From NCBI GenBank assembly GCA_034096865.1, contig JAWQFJ010001198.1, positions 1 to 17,500 of the forward strand: 17,500 nt of DNA. The letters are read 5' to 3'. The notes beneath the pieces are model-generated. The model did no database searches, had not been told where the DNA came from, and saw only the letters and a program-made list of their open reading frames with translations. A program made the position numbers and the translations under genes. Position 1 is the first letter of the stretch. Each line of letters begins with the position of its first letter. The DNA is from Theodoxus fluviatilis. Its lineage: Eukaryota > Mollusca > Gastropoda > Cycloneritida > Neritidae. Positions 1 to 8,755 of this stretch are shown here, in pieces.

Positions 1-1
1 C

Positions 2-61
2 ACTGTCGTTGTCTACAATTCATGAACTTGGACTGTCGTAGTCTACAATTCATGAACGTGG
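2..61. repeat. 30-bp tandem duplication at the window edge
   Basis: Positions 2-31 and 32-61 are two copies of a 30-bp unit beginning ACTGTCG and ending ATGAAC(T/G)TGG, differing at two positions. The array may extend left of the window. A degenerate third start (ACTTTG) follows. Confidence 0.75.
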
Positions 62-575
62 ACTTTGTTCAGTCGGCAGACTGAACTGCGGACTACGGTG
101 GTCCAAGGATTTGTTAGACTACACACCAAAGTCCAAGACCAGCGCGAAATTAAATGGCCGACCTGTTCACGGTTCGCAAATAATAAGCTGTATTTTGGGA
201 CACTGGAAACCCATCCAAAGAAAGTATAAGCCATGAACAGCATTAAATTATGAAAGCTGTATGTTGATTGCATCAATAGGTCGTGAAAACGCTTACATTT
301 TACAGTTGGAAATGCAGGTCGCCGAGCTTCGCGCACTGCTATTTATAGCTGAAGCGCGGACCGCTGCGACACCAGTAAACAGTGTTGTCCTCGAACCTGC
401 CTGCTGCTGTTGACATTGGGTACAATGCTAGTGTTGTCTGATGCTATGAAAACGATACATTAAAATTGCATCTGTGTTATGAAAACACTGCTCAGATTAA
501 ATTGCTTTATTTTTGGTAACTGAGAAAATGTGTGACGATCGCCAGGGTTTCACGAGTTTGGTGGGGAAAGTGAGT
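62..575. other. Unassigned sequence
   Basis: No gene or recognisable element is seen. The short open frame at 43-336 on the - strand has no recognisable domain and I treat it as chance. Confidence 0.4.
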
Positions 576-1039
576 TGAGGCTGATCGAGTGTGTGTGTGT
601 GTGTGTGCGTGTGTGTGTCAGTGTCACTGTGTGTGTATATTTATCCTCATCAAGACAGATTATTGTTCCACCCCTTCCTTACTGAATTTCAATGGTTCTC
701 ACTTGGAAATCCTGCCATATTGTAAAACTTGATCTTCTGCTCGTTTGCCTCTTGCTGATGAACTTAATAAACGGTGACACACACACACACACACACACAC
801 ACTCGAGCCAGCCTCACTCAGCTCGCACTTCATTTGTCACCTCCTCCCACGCTGTCCGTCTTCTTTTGTTTGCTTGGGCTGTGTGTATGCTGCTTTTAAT
901 GTATCCGTATCTTGCTGACACCGCTTTTATGATAGCTATCCGATTCCCGCTCCGTGAAATCGGGGCTTTTCTTCGAGGTTTTGCTACCGATCGTGACTGA
1001 CATTTTTGACGGGAAGTTTGAAGCGGTACGCTGAGGCTG

Positions 1040-1041
<2 letters not shown>

Positions 1042-1086
<45 letters not shown>

Positions 1087-1112
1087 GTGTGTGTGTGTGT
1101 GTGTCATTGTGT
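1042..1112. repeat. (TG)n microsatellite
   Basis: An almost pure TG tract with a few interruptions starts the second unit of the duplication. Confidence 0.95.
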
Positions 1113-1254
1113 GTGTATATTTATCCTCATCAAGACAGATTATTGTTCCATCCCTTCCTTACTGAATTTCAATGGCTCTCACTTGGAAATCCTGCCATAT
1201 TGTCAAACTTGATCTTCTGCTCGTTTGCCTCTTGCTGATGAACTTAATAAACGG

Positions 1255-1255
1255 T

Positions 1256-1291
<36 letters not shown>

Positions 1292-1346
1292 ACACACACA
1301 CACACACACACCACACACACTCACACACACACACACACACACACAC
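1255..1346. repeat. (CA)n microsatellite
   Basis: A CA tract with several interruptions inside the second unit, roughly four times longer than the matching tract in the first unit (781-802). Confidence 0.95.
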
Positions 1347-1577
1347 TCGAGCCAGCCTCACTCAGCTCGCACTTCATTTGTCACCGCCCTCCCACGCTGT
1401 CCGTCTTCTTTTGTTTGCTTGGGCTGTGTGTATGCTGCTGTTAATGTATCCGTATCTTGCTGACACCGCTTTTATGATAGCTACCGATTCTCGCTCCCGT
1501 GAAATCGGGGCTTTTCTTCGAGGTTTTGCTACCGATCGTGGCCGTCATTTTTGACGGGAAGTTTAAAGCGGTACGCT

Positions 1578-1965
1578 ATGCGCTTGCGCACTGGGCGGAA
1601 TCCCCGGGAAATCCACATCATTCTAAAAATAATCCATGGACTAGGTCAATCAGTCCCAGCCTTTCAAGTCAACACCCAGTCTGGGTTCGTGAATCATAGA
1701 CTCGTGGCCTGTCAGAAGGATTTGGAGTAGGTGCAAATGTCATCACTATGTCCCTATTTCTTCCCCTCATCTTGTAGGGAGAAGCGGTAGGTCAATTCTT
1801 GTACTAAAATTTTATTTTAAATGTTTGCTAAATGTTGTGTTTTTGATTTACTTAAATTTCAAGATTTGCTTTTTCAGATATAACAATTTTTTGTTAGAGG
1901 GGATATGCTTAGCTATGGCAGGAGAAGAGTTCACTAGGGGTCATATGGTAATTAGCAGCACAGTC
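1578..1965. other. Unassigned A/T-rich sequence
   Basis: No gene or repeat is recognised between the tandem duplication and element A. The open frame 1825-2253 runs into the palindrome of element A and is not supported as a gene. Confidence 0.4.
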
Positions 1966-1968
1966 ATT

Positions 1969-3001
1969 GGCTGCGCTCGATTTGTCCGCCTGAATCCGCC
2001 GGCGGGCGAGACGGGGCACCGGCGGGTTTTTTGTTGCGCTCGATTTGTTCAGGTGACGTCACTGGCGGATCACTCGGCGACCGCCGGTGTGGCATCGCCG
2101 ATGGTAACTCATCGCGCTTGGTTCTGCGCATGCGTCAAAGCCGAAAGTGAGGCGTGTATCGCGCCTTGTTCAAAGGTGATGTGCCGCGAGACTTTAGATT
2201 TTGTGTTTTTCGGTCAATGTGTTCATTTATTGACCGAAAAACACAAAATCTAAAGTCTCGCGGCACATCACCTTTGAACAAGGCGCGATACACGCCTCAC
2301 TTTCGGCTTTGACGCATGCGCAGAACCAAGCGCGATAAAGTTACCATCGGCGATGTCACACCGGGTCCGCCCTCAGGTTTTCTGAGGCGAACGAAGATCC
2401 AAGATGGCGACGACCAGACTAGGGTTTATGTTTTGTGACGCTTCGACACTGAAAATATTCGATAATTCGTTCTCCGCTGACTCATGTGTGCCTTAATTTG
2501 TCACCTCGCTGCAATCTCCGCTGGATAATTGAAGTAGATTACGATTTTTTTTCTTTATTGTGTGCATGATGTGTGGTTGACGGTGAGAAATCCTGCATTA
2601 AGTTCGAATTGAAAATTCGGACTCGCAAAGGGACGTAACTCTACATTATGACCTCCCTTTGCGTAAAGGAAAATCGCTCGAGTGCGTGGTCTTAGTGTAT
2701 AATTGTAGGGTCTTTGACTGCACCTAGGCTCAGGAGTCACTTATCAGGGCACAGGTAGTGGTAATGAAAATGTTCAATTTACACAATAACCTCAAACCTT
2801 ACCATAAACCAAGAAGACAGCACATTTAGTCATCATCGCTACCGCTGTCTATAGTAACTTGCAAACACCACAATTGTGCCGCCATGTTGATCAGCCGAAA
2901 GCGCTCGATTTACACGAAAGCTGTCGAATCGCCGCTCACGTCACGGGGACTGCCGGTCACGTAGCGGCCGACGGATTCAGGCGGATAAATCGAGCGCAGC
3001 C
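1969..3001. mobile_element. Non-autonomous DNA transposon A, about 31-bp terminal inverted repeats
   Basis: The left end begins GGCTGCGCTCGATTTG at 1969 and the inverted match ends at 3001. About 31 bp align with one substitution. The 3-bp ATT at 1966-1968 and 3002-3004 may be the target duplication. The 11-mer GCGCTCGATTT occurs at 1973-1983, 2036-2046, 2901-2911 and inverted at 2987-2997, so the terminal motif is repeated subterminally at both ends, as transposase-binding sites often are. No transposase frame is present. A long palindrome sits inside at 2084-2364. The superfamily is undetermined; a 3-bp duplication would fit PIF/Harbinger-like or other groups. Confidence 0.72.
2084..2364. 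repeat. Near-perfect long palindrome inside element A
   Basis: The arms 2084-2218 and 2229-2364 (135 and 136 bp) are reverse complements with two substitutions and a 1-bp indel, around a 10-nt loop (2219-2228). A transcript from either strand would form a long hairpin. The arms contain a NRF1-like GCGCATGCGTC word. The open frame crossing it is a by-product. Confidence 0.93.
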
Positions 3002-3004
3002 ATT

Positions 3005-3264
3005 ATGGTAGATTACATTTACTTCCTGTGCTATATGTGGAGGTATGTTTCAGGACTGTGTTGAGGAGTGATGATCGCTAGATCGTGGCAAAAGGATGGC
3101 ATTAAAGCATGCAAAAAGTTTAATTAGTTTAAAAAAACTAATCGAAAATAGTCATACTAAACTATTGTAACGTATACTTTCTGCACAAAACCCACAGAAG
3201 ATAGTAAACAAACCACACCGTACGTACCTAGCAGACGAACACAATCCAACCACACTGGGTTGCG
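3005..3264. other. Unassigned sequence
   Basis: A short A/T-rich stretch between element A and the GTCGTTTCGTACC repeat. No gene is seen. Confidence 0.4.
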
Positions 3265-3265
3265 G

Positions 3266-3350
3266 GTCATTTCGTACCCAAGTCGATTCGTACCTAGTCG
3301 TTTCGTACCTTGGTAGTCGTTTCGTACCTTTTGTACCACAAGTCGTTTCA
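3266..3350. repeat. Degenerate tandem repeat of AGTCGTTTCGTACC
   Basis: About four to five imperfect copies of (A)GTCGTTTCGTACC with variable spacers. A short palindrome CACTAGGCAGCCTAGTG follows at 3348-3364. The antisense open frames here simply read through the repeat. Confidence 0.7.
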
Positions 3351-3364
3351 CTAGGCAGCCTAGT

Positions 3365-4598
3365 GAAGCCATTTTGATGATTTTCGGCAGTCAAAGGAAA
3401 ATCGGCGACCTTTTTTCAGGACGACTAATTTTTCTCCTAGAACATATATTTCTTTCAAATTACATACACTTGTAGCAAAATGATTGTTCTATGTGATTTT
3501 AACAACCCGAATAAAAACAGTACTCACGTTCGAGATGAACTAGGGGGGGTTTTGATGAGCAAAATCTTCGCGCACTCGTCTCTCAGCATTCACAAAACGG
3601 ATACGGTTAAAATTTACACTGGCATGCTGGGAAAAATGTTAACTACGTCACTAAAAACACCGTATTCGCGTGAGACTAAAAATAGAGGTGTGTAGCGCGA
3701 AAACGCTTGGGTAGGAACTGAGCGCGTGACGAAAACGCAGTCACAGCTTATCGCGACCGCGGCGCGTGGCTCTCTCTCCAACTTTCTGAGTTTCTCACGT
3801 ACCTAGAAAGTGAAAATTCTAAATCAGATCGTACCTTCACTGTTTTGACGTGTAGGTCGGCGTTCAGCAACCAGCGTCCAGTCAGAAAATGATATCAGAA
3901 TGAAAACGTAAGCAGTGCACACAGAATGCGGTATTCAGTGAAATAATGCTAAAAATCGATTCAGCGATATCACTTCACAAGGTGGAAAAAGCACTGAAAA
4001 CGAACAGGACGGAAATACGCTGCGATTGGTTCAAATCAGCCGGTAAACTTGCGAATCATGGGAAACCCATGTTTGAATGAAACATGTTTTTCTTCTAGTT
4101 CATTAAATTGCAATTTATTGTCTTATAAAATTCAAATTATATTCTCATTTAAATTCTACGATGATTCTTATTTCTTGAAATCAATCTTTGATATTCAATC
4201 GTATGACCACATGACCCTAGATCTATTTATAGTGACCTACTCTAGAAAATGGGCTGGAACCGCGAGGTCAACTTGACTGGCGAAACACGGCTGAATCACG
4301 GCGATGCTAGGCGCGCGTCGAATCTCGGTGACCAGCTCGGTGCTGTCTTGGTTCTGTGACGGCTATATCGGGCCGACATTGCCAGTAAAATCCCGATATC
4401 GGGCCGTTCTTGGGCCAACATTCAGTGCAGGCTGAATACACTTTCGATCTGATGAGAGACAGTTTTTGATGAAGTATCTGAGTTTGTGGGGATGTGGGCA
4501 TTAGGACATAGGGGATAAACATTTTGAATCCACACAGAGATCTCGATCTTGGCTTAATGTGATTCGACTGTGATGTTTTTGAAACTTGACCATGAGAA
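3365..4598. other. Unassigned sequence, no gene seen
   Basis: Short open frames at 3480-3695 and 4049-4276 have no recognisable domain or coding character. Around 4365-4425 there are two nearby ATCGGGCCG words, which suggests a decayed dispersed repeat that I cannot name. Confidence 0.4.
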
Positions 4599-4686
4599 TT
4601 GTTGAACCTCCAAATAGCACCATTCCTCGGAATAGCACCACTTTTTGTTTGGTCCCTTGGGGTGGTGCTATTCGCAGGTTCTACTG
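4599..4686. mobile_element. Short pogo/Tigger-like MITE remnant
   Basis: The right end, read on the - strand from 4686, is CAGTAGAACCTGCGAATAG, next to a TA at 4687-4688. The left end at 4599 carries GAACCTCCAAATAGCACCA. GAATAGCACCAC (4630) is repeated inverted at 4663-4674. A TA-flanked CAGTAGAACCT terminus is typical of Tc1/mariner pogo-Tigger elements. The left terminus and its flank are decayed, so only about 88 bp remain. Confidence 0.55.
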
Positions 4687-4784
4687 TACTGACGAGTGTT
4701 AGCACTGAAAAAAATGTCGCTTCTTCTGTCTTGTCTTTCCCAGTAACAGCTTTGGGTTGTAAACTGTTCTCGAGAGTTCTGTGG

Positions 4785-4787
<3 letters not shown>

Positions 4788-4825
<38 letters not shown>
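4788..4825. repeat. (GA)n microsatellite, likely tail of the adjoining LINE
   Basis: A pure GA run, (TC)n on the - strand, lies just past an AATAAA word (4841-4846, - strand) that follows the retrotransposon reading frame. It may be the 3' tail or a tract expanded from it. Confidence 0.9.
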
Positions 4826-4831
<6 letters not shown>

Positions 4832-4976
4832 AAGAACGACTTTATTTCAGAGGCCATCCGCCCATTTGAATCGTGTACAAATGGAAAATAGCCAAAACAA
4901 TAATAAAATGTAAGCTTCACTCCACAGCTTGCACTCGTAATATATGGCAGTTGCGTCAGCAACCTTAGATACAATA

Positions 4977-5615
4977 TTAAGTGTAGGTAGCAAGTTTATC
5001 CTCTCTGGGCTTCAGGGCATAGAATATGTACATAGATATTTCTTTTGTTTTCTGCTGATTGGTATCATTAATAAGATAGTAACAGTTTCTGTTCGAAGTT
5101 GGATGTACATATCTTGCTATATATTTTCCCCTAATTTTGTCGTAAGCACCACGATCCAACAGGAAGTGTTTCTCGTCTTCTAGCTCACCACGAAATGGAC
5201 AGGTAAGATCTATCATTTCCTTGTGGTCATAACGTTGATTAATTCCCAAGTTATTAATACCAAATCTGAAACGGATGAGAGTGTCTCTGAACTTCTTGAT
5301 AGTAAGAAAGCTCAGGTATCGTTCTTGAGAGTGTCTATTCTTGAAGAAAGCATACCATGAATATCTGTCACCGTTACAATGTCTTTCATCCCATGACTGA
5401 AGATAGCAATCACGCAATCTTTGTTTCAGCTGTTTTAGAAAACTACTTTCGTTACTTACGCCACCATTCAACCATACATATGCAAAACCCAGTTTAGACA
5501 AGGTATCATTCACTATATAAGACCAGTTTTTATTGTCAGGAATATTGGAAGTGAGTAGCATAGTATATACCTCTTTAGGTACCTTAGTTGTGACATTCTT
5601 GACAATCTGAACCAA
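4977..5615 (-). pseudogene. LINE ORF2 C-terminal fragment
   Basis: This open stretch of about 210 codons has no good ATG at its start, consistent with a fragment. It carries a basic region, a RYLSFLTIKKFRDTLIRFRFG segment and a C-terminal Cys/His motif, CPF-x-GELEDEKHFLLD, like those after the RT domain in many animal LINEs. The second and last cysteines of that motif are arginine (CGT) here. It acts, if intact, in target-primed reverse transcription; this copy is inactive. Confidence 0.7.
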
Positions 5616-5661
5616 TATCTAATAACTGTGATATTACAAGTGGAAATATACCAAGGTCGCC

Positions 5662-6000
5662 TTATATGAAGTGGTTGGATGCCTTAGAATTCAGCCCGAG
5701 AAACCTCTTGCATGCAAACACATGAACTCTTTCGACTGATGTTTGGTTTTTAAGACCCCCTATTTCGGGACCATATAACAAACATGATTGCACCTGGGCA
5801 TCAAAAAGTTTTAGGAAATTCTTTGGATTGATATTGTGGAGCGACCACAACGCTTTCATAATATGAACCGTTTTTTGTATGCCTTTAATGGTTGCTTCTT
5901 CGACTGACGCACTTTCTGACAGCTTCGTGGTAAATATAGGCCTACAGCTTATATAGTATTTATACCTATTTACCACTGGTTGCTTCTTCGACTGACGCAC
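5662..6000 (-). pseudogene. LINE reverse-transcriptase 3' (thumb/connection) fragment
   Basis: The frame contains VVNRYKYYIS and IFTTKLSESASVEEAT, then KALWSLHNINPKNFLKLFDA and QVQSCLLYGPEIGGL, a typical post-palm RT segment. It stops at a TAA right after NHFI, where the reading would otherwise continue as GDLGIFPL. Its upstream end is disturbed by an 88-bp tandem duplication at 5890-6058. Confidence 0.7.
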
Positions 6001-6058
6001 TTTCTGATAGCTTCGTGGTAAATATACAGCTTATATAGTATTTATACCTATTTACCAC
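5890..6058. repeat. 88-bp tandem duplication inside the LINE remnant
   Basis: 5890-5977 and 5978-6058 both start GGTTGCTTCTTCGACTGACG and end TATTTACCACT. The second copy lacks GGCCTA and has a few substitutions. It repeats the codons for VNRYKY...SVEEAT, so that part of the frame appears twice. Confidence 0.88.
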
Positions 6059-6130
6059 TTCTATCCTCGTTTGGTTTAGATGCACAGCACTGTTGGGATA
6101 ATTGCAGTAGTGATGAAAGTTAACGTCTGC

Positions 6131-6780
6131 GACCCACACCAATAGCTCATTGCCGCTTTCTTCCTGCACAATCCAAGTCGTCCTCAGCCAGTCCTCTGGA
6201 AACCGCGCCTGAACACTCCCATGACCCTCTGAGATAATTTTCCGCTCTAGGTAACCTTGTTAAATAATCGGGTTGCCCAGCGCACTGCTATACTTTCATG
6301 GCCCGCAGAGAGAGAAACGTTTCTCCGATACTCAGGTTTAAATTAGTGACCTACTCACGCCACCCAGCGCTGCGAGATCACCGTATGCACCTATGCTACT
6401 CCGTGATAAAAAAATCTGCTTTAAGATTCTTTGCGGCTTAGCTCTCCCGGCTTAGGAAAAGTCTTGCCACTGCCTATTGTATAAGTTTCTTGGTCAGGTT
6501 GTGCTTGTTCGTTTGCTAAGGAGCAGAAGAACACATTTCTCGTATGTCACCGTGCTGCCCAAAATACCCCTGTGGGTAGGCCTATAAGTGTGAGTCGCAA
6601 TAATCATTTTCCACATTCCGGCCAACGACAGTGATTGGAATCGTCACTGGCCAGACAGCGCAGATATGCTGTTAAGCTTCATCCGTCCATCCGACAATCT
6701 TTCTTCTCTGGAAGGCCAAACGAAAGTAGGGCCTACAGCATGCAGCCGCTCCCACAAAGAGCAGTGTAGCGGGTGCAGGT
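6131..6780. other. Unassigned sequence
   Basis: No gene or element is recognised. The open frames at 6644-6835 and 6666-6878 overlap the end of element B and show no domain. Confidence 0.4.
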
Positions 6781-6784
6781 CGAG

Positions 6785-7551
6785 GGCCTGTAGCGTGGAA
6801 AATAGTAACCCGTGGAAAACAGTAACGGAAGTCATCGCAGAGTTATCTGCTCGGGATTTTCTGAAAGTTCAACTCTAAAAAGAGACGGCACCCGCCACTC
6901 CGCCTGACTGACTTGGCACGCCCGGGGAGTTATGCTAAGATCCGGCCGCGTAAATATATCTGCGTTTTGTGACAAACGTCTTTCTCGGCGGTACTGTACG
7001 ACTCCATGCACCTTAACGGTGCGCGTGATTCGGGTGTAATCTTAAGCTAAACGACGTTTATTGGCGCTGCTGAAATGGTCGAAGTCGGAAACATTCGGAA
7101 CGTCGTTTAGCTTAAGATTACACCCGAATCACGCGCACCGTTAAGGTGCATGGAGTACAGTACCGCCGAGCAAGACGTTTGTCACAAAACGCAGATATAT
7201 TTACGCGGCCGGATCTTAGCATAACTCCCCGGGCGTGCCAAGTCAGTCAACGGTCGCGTTTTATAAAACCAGACTACAAACAGACTACAGGGAGGTGACT
7301 CCCATATTATTTCCGGCAGGGGAGACGGCTTTACAGGGAGAAAAACTTTTTTGAACGCTACATCATGTGTTAAACTACACAAATGCACCAAAACCTTGTA
7401 AAGCAACTAATGCGTCGTTTGTCGGAATATATTCCATGCGAAGAACAGGTGCAGGAGCGGTAAATTGCATAAAGCACGTCCCTCGCAGATAACTCTGCGA
7501 TGACTTCCGTTACTGTTTTCCACGGGTTACTATTTTCCACGCTACAGGGCC
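6785..7551. mobile_element. Non-autonomous DNA element B with about 66-bp terminal inverted repeats
   Basis: The left end GGCCTGTAGCGTGG (6785-6850 arm) matches the right arm 7485-7551 inverted over about 66 bp, with a 1-bp indel close to the end. CGAG occurs directly outside both ends (6781-6784 and 7552-7555), a candidate 4-bp target duplication. A long palindrome lies inside at 6905-7249. The other internal sequence (7250-7484) has no transposase. The superfamily is not determined. Confidence 0.72.
6905..7249. repeat. Near-perfect long palindrome inside element B
   Basis: The arms 6905-7058 (154 bp) and 7099-7249 (151 bp) are reverse complements apart from a 3-bp indel and one substitution, around a 40-nt spacer (7059-7098). 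Such close identity implies a young origin or continuing homogenisation. Confidence 0.93.
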
Positions 7552-7692
7552 CGAGACCCACTCGTTACTTTGGGCAAGAAGTTCAAGAGTCGGATTTCTA
7601 CTGACAAGCGTTGAGTTATTGCACTGATTTAATCCTTTTCTTACCGGCTGCATATTGGTGTCACGTGCGAGGAGGTGTAACTTATAATCTTT

Positions 7693-7740
7693 GGGGAGGA
7701 GGAGGAGAGGGAGGGAGAGGAGGAGAGGCCGGGAAGTGGG
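7693..7740. repeat. Purine-rich G/A tract
   Basis: An almost pure G/A run with several GGG or longer tracts, able in principle to form a triplex or G-quadruplex. The surrounding stretch 7556-8018 holds no gene that I recognise. Confidence 0.7.
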
Positions 7741-8018
7741 CGGTTCTGCCAAAGCACATACACAGAAATGCGAGAAAAATCATGGTTGTCGCTGCTAAAA
7801 TGCGTGGAGACTGGGGTGTGGTAGGAGAGACGGATAGCACGGTGGTGCTTCACTAAACACCACCGTCTGCATCACTTGGGATATTGTTTCTTGATGAGTG
7901 CAGACCATCAAGGAAATCAGCAGACACCAGTGCTGGAGTATGTGTGTTTGGGGATTGACTAGGAAGTCCACTTTTGTGATGATGGAGTTGACATTGATTG
8001 ACTATTACCATATGACCA

Positions 8019-8370
8019 CAGGGCCGGACCCAGGGGGGGGTTCCAGGGGTTCCGGAACACCCCCCCCCCCCCCCCCCCCCACCCCAGAAAAAGCATGTAC
8101 CTTGGTTTGAGTTGTTTTTTTTATTTTTTGTGTGTGTCTCCAAAAACAAAGCTGCTCTCAAAACAAGGCCCAGAATGCACCAGATTGCACAGATTTTAAC
8201 CGTTTTTCAAAAATTTTCCGGGGGGGCATGCCCCCTGACCCCCCTAGTTTGCGCGCCTGCTTTGCAGGCGCGCGCTCGTGGCTTCGCCACTTCGCTGATT
8301 TGTCCCCCCCAACCAAAAAGGAACCCCCCCCCCCCCCCCCACCCCCCACAACTCATTTGGTCCGGCCCTG
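8019..8370. mobile_element. hAT-like non-autonomous element with CAGGGCCGGACC ends
   Basis: CAGGGCCGGACC starts at 8019 and its inverted copy ends at 8370. GACCA flanks both ends (8014-8018 and 8371-8375) as a candidate 5-bp target duplication. Poly-C tracts (about 8060-8080 and 8325-8340) sit inside each end. A perfect 10-bp stem GCGCGCCTGC with a TTT loop is at 8251-8273, beside GGGGGGCATGCCCCC and TGGCTTCGCCA palindromes. CAGGG termini suggest hAT, whose usual duplication is 8 bp, so the superfamily call is tentative. Open frames across it are low-complexity artefacts. Confidence 0.68.
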
Positions 8371-8375
8371 GACCA

Positions 8376-8746
8376 CTGTGAACTCTTCTCCGGCCATTCT
8401 GACTCGCGTTCACAGAATGCAAACAGCAGTAACTTTTCGTTTTCTGTATTGATCTTTGCATGAATGTCGTCAAATTTGTCATCCATTTAGTTCTTCGACT
8501 TCAACCCTTTTCTGTGCATTCTGTTTTTAAATTAATTTTATTTTTATAATTTTATTTTATTTTATTAAAAAAAAGAAACAAACTTTGCATACATCCATAC
8601 CGTACATGTCCACTCTCTGAATTATGTCCCTTGAATTGATTGAAGCGTCTCGAGGCACAACATTTTCGACAACATTGTCTATCTTTATTGAATACGGTTT
8701 GCTTTCATTTCGTTGAAAAAGTTTAAGAAACGCGCCGAAGCAGTTT
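8376..8746. other. Upstream flank of CTU2
   Basis: No gene is seen. A strongly A/T-rich tract lies at about 8525-8580. Confidence 0.4.
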
Positions 8747-8755
8747 ACCGGAAAT
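8747..8755 (+). promoter_or_regulatory. ETS-type site ACCGGAAAT upstream of CTU2
   Basis: ACCGGAAAT lies 140 bp before the CTU2 start codon. It matches the ETS/GABP core often found near the start of TATA-less housekeeping genes. No TATA box is obvious between 8640 and 8894. The transcription start is not shown by the sequence, so the role is inferred from position and motif only. Confidence 0.35.

Larger units (their letters stand above)
576..1577. repeat. Tandem pair of about 0.5-kb units with internal (TG)n and (CA)n
   Basis: Unit 1 is 576-1031 and unit 2 is 1032-1577. Both start TGAGGCTG, run through (TG)n, share a block (628-777 versus 1108-1257, exact offset 480, three substitutions), pass a (CA)n tract, then share a CTCGAGCCAGCC...GCGGTACGCT block. 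Length differences are mostly in the microsatellites, the (CA) tract being 22 bp in unit 1 and about 90 bp in unit 2. The (TG) and (CA) tracts of one unit are complementary, so each unit could fold back. Open frames here are repeat artefacts. AATAAA before the (CA) tract is present in both copies. Confidence 0.9.
4788..6130 (-). mobile_element. Decayed, 5'-truncated non-LTR retrotransposon (LINE) 3' part
   Basis: Two - strand frames, about 5662-6000 and 4977-5615, read as the region after the reverse-transcriptase palm: VNRYKY near the RT end, a QVQSCLLYGPE block, CKRFLGLNSKASNHF, then a C-terminal domain ending in a CPF(R)GELEDEKHFLLD(R) zinc-knuckle-like motif. The frames are separated by an in-frame TAA at 5662-5664 and a later frame change. 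No catalytic RT motif or endonuclease is left. The 3' UTR runs to an AATAAA and a (TC)n tail near 4788. The clade is not determined. The 5' boundary near 6130 is approximate. Confidence 0.75.

Noticed and set aside
1825..2253. 142-residue open frame with many cysteines
   Set aside because: It runs from unassigned DNA into the arm of the palindrome of element A; no domain is recognised.
8112..8486. Pro-rich and Gly-rich overlapping open frames
   Set aside because: They read poly-C/poly-G and palindromic segments of the hAT-like element in several frames.
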